Origin: Xanthomonas campestris pv. badrii
Lineage (GTDB): Bacteria > Pseudomonadota > Gammaproteobacteria > Xanthomonadales > Xanthomonadaceae
Reading direction: 5' to 3'
Assembly: GCF_012848175.1 (NCBI RefSeq)
Contig: NZ_CP051651.1
Coordinates: forward strand, 248,001 to 312,000
DNA: 64,000 bases
Notes under the pieces: model-generated
The model's input: the letters and a program-made list of their open reading frames with translations, nothing else
What the model was told of the DNA's origin: nothing
The model's database searches: none
Shown: positions 60,187-64,000 of the stretch, piece by piece
Position numbering within the stretch: the first letter of the stretch is position 1
Layout of the letters: each line of letters opens with the position of its first letter
Made by a program: the position numbers and the translations under genes

Positions 60187-62849
60187 GGATCGTGGCTCCG
60201 TCGATCAGCCGCCGTAGAAGGGTTTGCGATAGGAAAGTCGTCGCAGGCCAGCTTCAATCTGAGAATCGGCATATCTCCGGTTTCTACCGGCAGGCTGTAA
60301 TGGGTTTGGCACTGCTGATCGGCCGCGTCTCCCCATGTCGCGCGGAGCGTGCCGGTGGATGGAAGACCTGACAGAAAGACCTCACCTTGGTCGCTGACGA
60401 TGCCGCTGCTGTTGTCGATGCGGACACTGGTGCCGAAGGGAAGCGGCGCGCCGGCATGGGTCAGTGTCAATAGTGCACTGGCACCGGTGTGGGTGACGAA
60501 TTGCGTACTGACCAAAGCGCCGCGGGTCGGCACCACGCGGTGGACCGTATCTACGATGTCGACATTGGAAGACGGGTTGCCGAGTCCTAACGCAACGCGG
60601 TTTTCCTGATAGGGCTGAGCGGAGGAAACCACGGCGTAGCCTCGCCGATCGGTTTTGACCCCGGGGTTGCTTTGCAGTGTCAGACCCGAGGCGCCGGGCG
60701 CCTCCACGAGGATATTGGTGTCGGCTAATGGCTGTCCAAACGTCATACCGTGGTGATGCACGACGACACCTCCGGAAAAACCATAACTGGTTTGCCGAGA
60801 ACCCTCACCGTAGCTATAACCAAGATTGACGTTGCCATATCTACCCAACCAGCTGATGCTGGTGTTGCCACTATTGCCATCTGCAGCATGCCCCTGCGAC
60901 ACCTCCCAGGCCAGAGAGCTATCCTTTAGTGCCGTTCCGCTGACACCTGCGGTCCAAGAGGTGTCGCCCCGATCGTTGCGACTGCTGTGTAAACTGGAGT
61001 ACATCGGGTGGCTGGTCTGAGTGCTGTCATTCCGCGACGATAGAAACGACAAGGGGAGTGATATGGTCAGCTGTAATTCACGATCAGTGGCAAATTGGTG
61101 CGGCTCTCGCATTTCGCTGTAAGAAAGAGTGAAACTGGATTGATGGTAACTGCCGCTGAAACCGATCTGTAATGAATCGGTGCTTGTGCTGGAGTTCCAA
61201 TAGCTTTCGTGCGAATTGGTCAAATAGATGTCGCCGAACGTCCCCAAGCGTTGAGAGAGATTGATCTGTAGCAGTTGCCGCCGTTGCCGGTAGAGGTCGT
61301 GCCAGTCCAGGTCCGCAGAATCTGCTGCAGCCTGCCAGCCTCGCATCTGGTTCAAGGTCGTATCTTCAAGGGTATAGAACCCAGCTGTCGTATAGCGATA
61401 ACCCGTCATCTGAAACGAAGATCCCAGTGAATCGAAGGTATGGGAGTAAAGAAATCGCAGCGACCAGCCTTGATGACGTGAATCATCGGCGATGCGGCTG
61501 TCTGCGCGGGTAATGTCGACGGAAATGGCACCTGCGCGTCCCATGTTGAGGCCCATCCCCATCGCCGTAGCCAGATAGCGGCTGGTGTATTGCACACCAC
61601 CATAAGCGGTCACATTGTGCGGCAGGCCCCACAGCACGGTTCCTTGGCCCAGTGTCGGGTGCAATGAGTTGCGCGCTACGGATCGATACTGTCCCGCAGA
61701 AATCTCGTACCTCATCGATCCCTGTCTCTGCAGCATCGGCACCAAGGCATAAGGAACAATCCAGTCGCGGACACGCCCGTCGGCCTCAGTCACTTTTACG
61801 TGCAAGTCGCCGCCCAGCGCTCCCGGCGTGAGGTCATTTATCACGAAGGCACCAGGCGAGACATTGGTTTGGTATATCAAGTAGCCGTTCTGCCGCACCT
61901 CGACCTGGGCATTGGTGTTGGCTACACCTCGCACTATCGGCGCGTAGCCGCGAAGGCTGTAAGGATACATCGTGTCGTCGCTTGCCAGCATTGCGCCGCT
62001 GAAACTAAGGCTGTCGAAGATATCGCCGCTGGTCACCGTATCGCCCAGCGTCAACTCGCTGCGCCAGGGAACGATGGCACGTTGCGCATAGGTGCGTTGG
62101 CGCTGCCAGGCGCTATGACTGGACATGGTGTTGATGGACTCCGTCCAGCTTCTGGTGTCGCGTAAGCGCCACGCACCGATATTGATGCCACTTTCCAAGC
62201 CAAGATAATGGTTGCTGTTGCTACCATATGCTCCGGTACTATTGCTGCCACTGATGCGGTAAGTGAGCAAGCCCGCATTGATACCCTCGTCCCAGCGTCC
62301 GGGATCGACCCACCCCGATGGAGTGTGCTCAAGGGCCACCTGGGGAATGCTGATATCGAGCCGCATTCTTTTGAAATCGAACGCGGTCCACGCTTGTGGA
62401 ATAAGCAAACCGAGTGGGCGACATCCGCCGCCTTCGGCGCCGATAGCCGCTGCACGAGCATTCGCAGTAAGCCTGATTCCCATCTCGTACAGATCCTTGA
62501 TCGACACGCATGCAAGCAGGCCCGTGCTATCATGCAGCGCTGCGGTGGCTCGGTCGCTGTTATCCAGCTCGGCTGAAGACGGGTTGGACGAGTTACTTGG
62601 AAGGGCGATGAAGTTGATGGTGCGGGAGGCGATATGTTCGCCATTCAACAGCACGTCTACTGGGTAGCTGCCGGGCGCTTGCGCCCCGGGACGCGCAAAC
62701 CGCGAGAGATCCGCGACGTCTTGAGCATTGTCCGAGAGAAAGGCAGGGTCAAACCATAAATTGCCTTTTCCGAGGCATGCCAACGGAAACAGCAGCCCCA
62801 ATGCAAGATAGATTTGACTCTGCCGCAATCGACGCGTTTCAAGTTTCAC
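60183..62849 (-). CDS. Outer-membrane usher (FimD/PapC family)
   Basis: An 888-residue usher. Signal peptide, N-terminal domain start NLWFDPAFL, the 24-strand barrel with plug region (about 130-640) and a C-terminal domain with paired Cys residues are typical. It assembles and secretes chaperone-subunit complexes. It overlaps the chaperone stop by four bases at its start and the next subunit by four bases at its end, so translation is coupled throughout. Confidence 0.93.
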   Translation of the reverse strand: MKLETRRLRQSQIYLALGLLFPLACLGKGNLWFDPAFLSDNAQDVADLSRFARPGAQAPGSYPVDVLLNGEHIASRTINFIALPSNSSNPSSAELDNSDRATAALHDSTGLLACVSIKDLYEMGIRLTANARAAAIGAEGGGCRPLGLLIPQAWTAFDFKRMRLDISIPQVALEHTPSGWVDPGRWDEGINAGLLTYRISGSNSTGAYGSNSNHYLGLESGINIGAWRLRDTRSWTESINTMSSHSAWQRQRTYAQRAIVPWRSELTLGDTVTSGDIFDSLSFSGAMLASDDTMYPYSLRGYAPIVRGVANTNAQVEVRQNGYLIYQTNVSPGAFVINDLTPGALGGDLHVKVTEADGRVRDWIVPYALVPMLQRQGSMRYEISAGQYRSVARNSLHPTLGQGTVLWGLPHNVTAYGGVQYTSRYLATAMGMGLNMGRAGAISVDITRADSRIADDSRHQGWSLRFLYSHTFDSLGSSFQMTGYRYTTAGFYTLEDTTLNQMRGWQAAADSADLDWHDLYRQRRQLLQINLSQRLGTFGDIYLTNSHESYWNSSTSTDSLQIGFSGSYHQSSFTLSYSEMREPHQFATDRELQLTISLPLSFLSSRNDSTQTSHPMYSSLHSSRNDRGDTSWTAGVSGTALKDSSLAWEVSQGHAADGNSGNTSISWLGRYGNVNLGYSYGEGSRQTSYGFSGGVVVHHHGMTFGQPLADTNILVEAPGASGLTLQSNPGVKTDRRGYAVVSSAQPYQENRVALGLGNPSSNVDIVDTVHRVVPTRGALVSTQFVTHTGASALLTLTHAGAPLPFGTSVRIDNSSGIVSDQGEVFLSGLPSTGTLRATWGDAADQQCQTHYSLPVETGDMPILRLKLACDDFPIANPSTAADRRSHDP

Positions 62850-63562
62850 TGCAATGATTTTTTCAATATTGACGATCTTTGTTCTGGAGTAGTTGCCCCA
62901 TAGTCATTGATCGTATGAAACGTGATCGAATCCCCTGCCATGCCTTTCATGGGGACCGCTTCGCTGCCGTTGGGGGCGACCATCAAGGTTTCCAGCTCAG
63001 TACTTCCAACTTTCATGCCGCAAAGAGTTAGATAGTACGGCGTCGGATTTCTGATAATGAGATTTCCGTTGTTCTGCTCAAAAGTCAGCTTACTGGGCGC
63101 TTGGTCGACTGCCAGCTTCAAACCGTGTGGACGAAGAAAGAGCTTCAGTCGAGTCACTGTTGCGATCAACAACATGTTCTTGCCCTGCAGGGAATCTTTA
63201 TCGATCGAAGGAATTGCCTTCGAGTTAAAATAGTAAAGTTCCTCGTGGTCAGTGGCAGGATGCCCACCAACGTATATCAGCCGTACGGTGTTTTCGTCTC
63301 CAGGACCGCTGCTGTAGAGGGGCGGCGTCACTACGAAGTCGTGGGTTCTCTTTCCTAGCGCATCCTCGACCCATGATTGCACCAGGAACGTCGAGTGCTT
63401 GGAGGAATTGCTTACCGAAATAGTGCGCACCTTCTGCTCAGCAGGATAGACAATCCGTGTCCCTCCGACGGTGATGCCGTTTGCGGAGACACTCAAGGAA
63501 AAAGCGAATGTCGTTACCGCAAGCAATGCTTGTAATTTGATACGTAGACCGTAAATATGCAT
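62846..63562 (-). CDS. PapD-type fimbrial chaperone
   Basis: A 238-residue periplasmic chaperone. Signal peptide (about 1-27), then two Ig-like domains: GITVGGTRIVYPAEQKVRTI begins the first, and KLFLRPHGLK is the conserved basic block near the subunit-binding cleft. The conserved G1 strand region LLIATVTRLKLF is present. AGGATC before the ATG is a ribosome site. It overlaps the usher start by four bases. It caps pilins until the usher takes them. Confidence 0.93.
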   Translation of the reverse strand: MHIYGLRIKLQALLAVTTFAFSLSVSANGITVGGTRIVYPAEQKVRTISVSNSSKHSTFLVQSWVEDALGKRTHDFVVTPPLYSSGPGDENTVRLIYVGGHPATDHEELYYFNSKAIPSIDKDSLQGKNMLLIATVTRLKLFLRPHGLKLAVDQAPSKLTFEQNNGNLIIRNPTPYYLTLCGMKVGSTELETLMVAPNGSEAVPMKGMAGDSITFHTINDYGATTPEQRSSILKKSLQ

Positions 63563-63624
63563 GTGATCCTTCCATAAGCTGGCACGCGGACAAACAAGCG
63601 TGCCAGCTTATTGATTGATGGCGA

Positions 63625-64000
63625 TTACTCGTAGATAAGTTTGAAATTGGCCATCGCACTCGCGCTGCCAGCGGTTACCCCCGGCGCAGTGGCGACGTAG
63701 GCTGCCGCGAAGCTGAGTGTGTTCTCTCCCTCGCCAAGCAAATGCTTTGGGGTTGCTGCAGAACCATTCACAGCCACTGGAACTCCTCCATCCAAAATCT
63801 GAATCCCGATGTTATTTGCGTTACCTCCATCGCCACTATTGGAAAGGCCGAGCACGGTGTTGTCCGTAGTTGCAGTTACTCCCGAAAACTGAAGGGCGAC
63901 ATTTGAATAGGCGTCGATATCCGGCGTGGCGCTTTTTGCCAGTGCGCAGTCGGACAACTTAACGGAGAACAACACCGGCGTGCTTCTGTCACCTTTTGCC
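63625..64000 (-). CDS. Major fimbrial subunit, partial
   Basis: The C-terminal 125 or so residues of a type 1 pilin; the frame is open to the window edge, so the N-terminus and signal peptide lie outside. The Cys in VKLSDCALA, the Gly/Asn-rich loop and the ending SASAMANFKLIYE (donor-strand motif) are typical of FimA-like major subunits. It comes first in the operon, about 60 bp before the chaperone gene. Confidence 0.85.
   Translation of the reverse strand, partial: AKGDRSTPVLFSVKLSDCALAKSATPDIDAYSNVALQFSGVTATTDNTVLGLSNSGDGGNANNIGIQILDGGVPVAVNGSAATPKHLLGEGENTLSFAAAYVATAPGVTAGSASAMANFKLIYE

Noticed and set aside
1..64000. CRISPR arrays, tRNA or rRNA genes
   Set aside because: I looked for regularly spaced repeats, tRNA-like cloverleaf arms and rRNA landmarks and saw none; the tandem repeats present are short heptamers or transposon ends.

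Overview
The window looks like a chromosomal segment of a Xanthomonas species. The evidence is strong GC bias with long antisense shadow frames, two effectors carrying the Xanthomonadales XVIPCD secretion tail, IS1478-, IS4-, IS5- and IS1595-type relics, a GH5-expansin protein of the kind known from Xanthomonas and Xylella, and many outer-membrane or periplasmic enzymes (S9 peptidase, M16 peptidase, trehalase, arabinanase). I cannot fix the species.

Layout. 1-2.1 kb is a nested mobile-element graveyard: an IS1478-like 5' fragment, then an internally deleted IS4 element with a target duplication inside the end of a RAYT (REP-associated tyrosine transposase) element. 2.2-10.5 kb is the accessory core. 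It holds two lipoprotein/effector pairs of the antibacterial X-T4SS type, one with a Cys/His hydrolase-like domain and one with a lysozyme domain plus RTX repeats. Between them lie a small membrane protein, a three-gene minus-strand cassette ending in a NERD/PD-(D/E)XK-like protein, a structured leader with a two-gene SymE-type toxin operon, and an orphan lipoprotein. 10.5-11 kb holds a truncated second copy of that leader, an IS5-family relic and an esterase stub.

11-25 kb contains regulator/enzyme modules: TetR with a TetX-like monooxygenase and two obvious operators, LysR with an SDR and an esterase, a Zn-ribbon SDR-like protein with a 498-aa unknown, glutathionyl-hydroquinone reductase, a VOC protein, DUF4126, and MarR with a CPBP protease. 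25-57 kb is mostly core-like: S9 peptidase, DUF1615 lipoprotein, two diguanylate cyclases plus a degenerate paralogue, a methyltransferase, a DMT transporter, a PheC-like binding protein, GH5-expansin, a CycA-like permease, a CorA/ZntB transporter, AIM24, an NHL-LytM fusion, GH43, trehalase, DUF72, a Nei-like glycosylase and an M16 peptidase.

57.4-64 kb begins with an IS1595 relic and then carries a complete downstream part of a chaperone-usher fimbrial operon on the minus strand (major subunit running off the window edge, chaperone, usher, two subunits, tip-adhesin-like protein). It is richer in A+T and its genes overlap tightly.

The most interesting material is the paired toxin/immunity modules interleaved with a riboregulator-like SymE locus, the GH5 domain that has lost its catalytic motifs but keeps an intact expansin, and a small non-autonomous element family whose termini match an IS5 relic 40 kb away.
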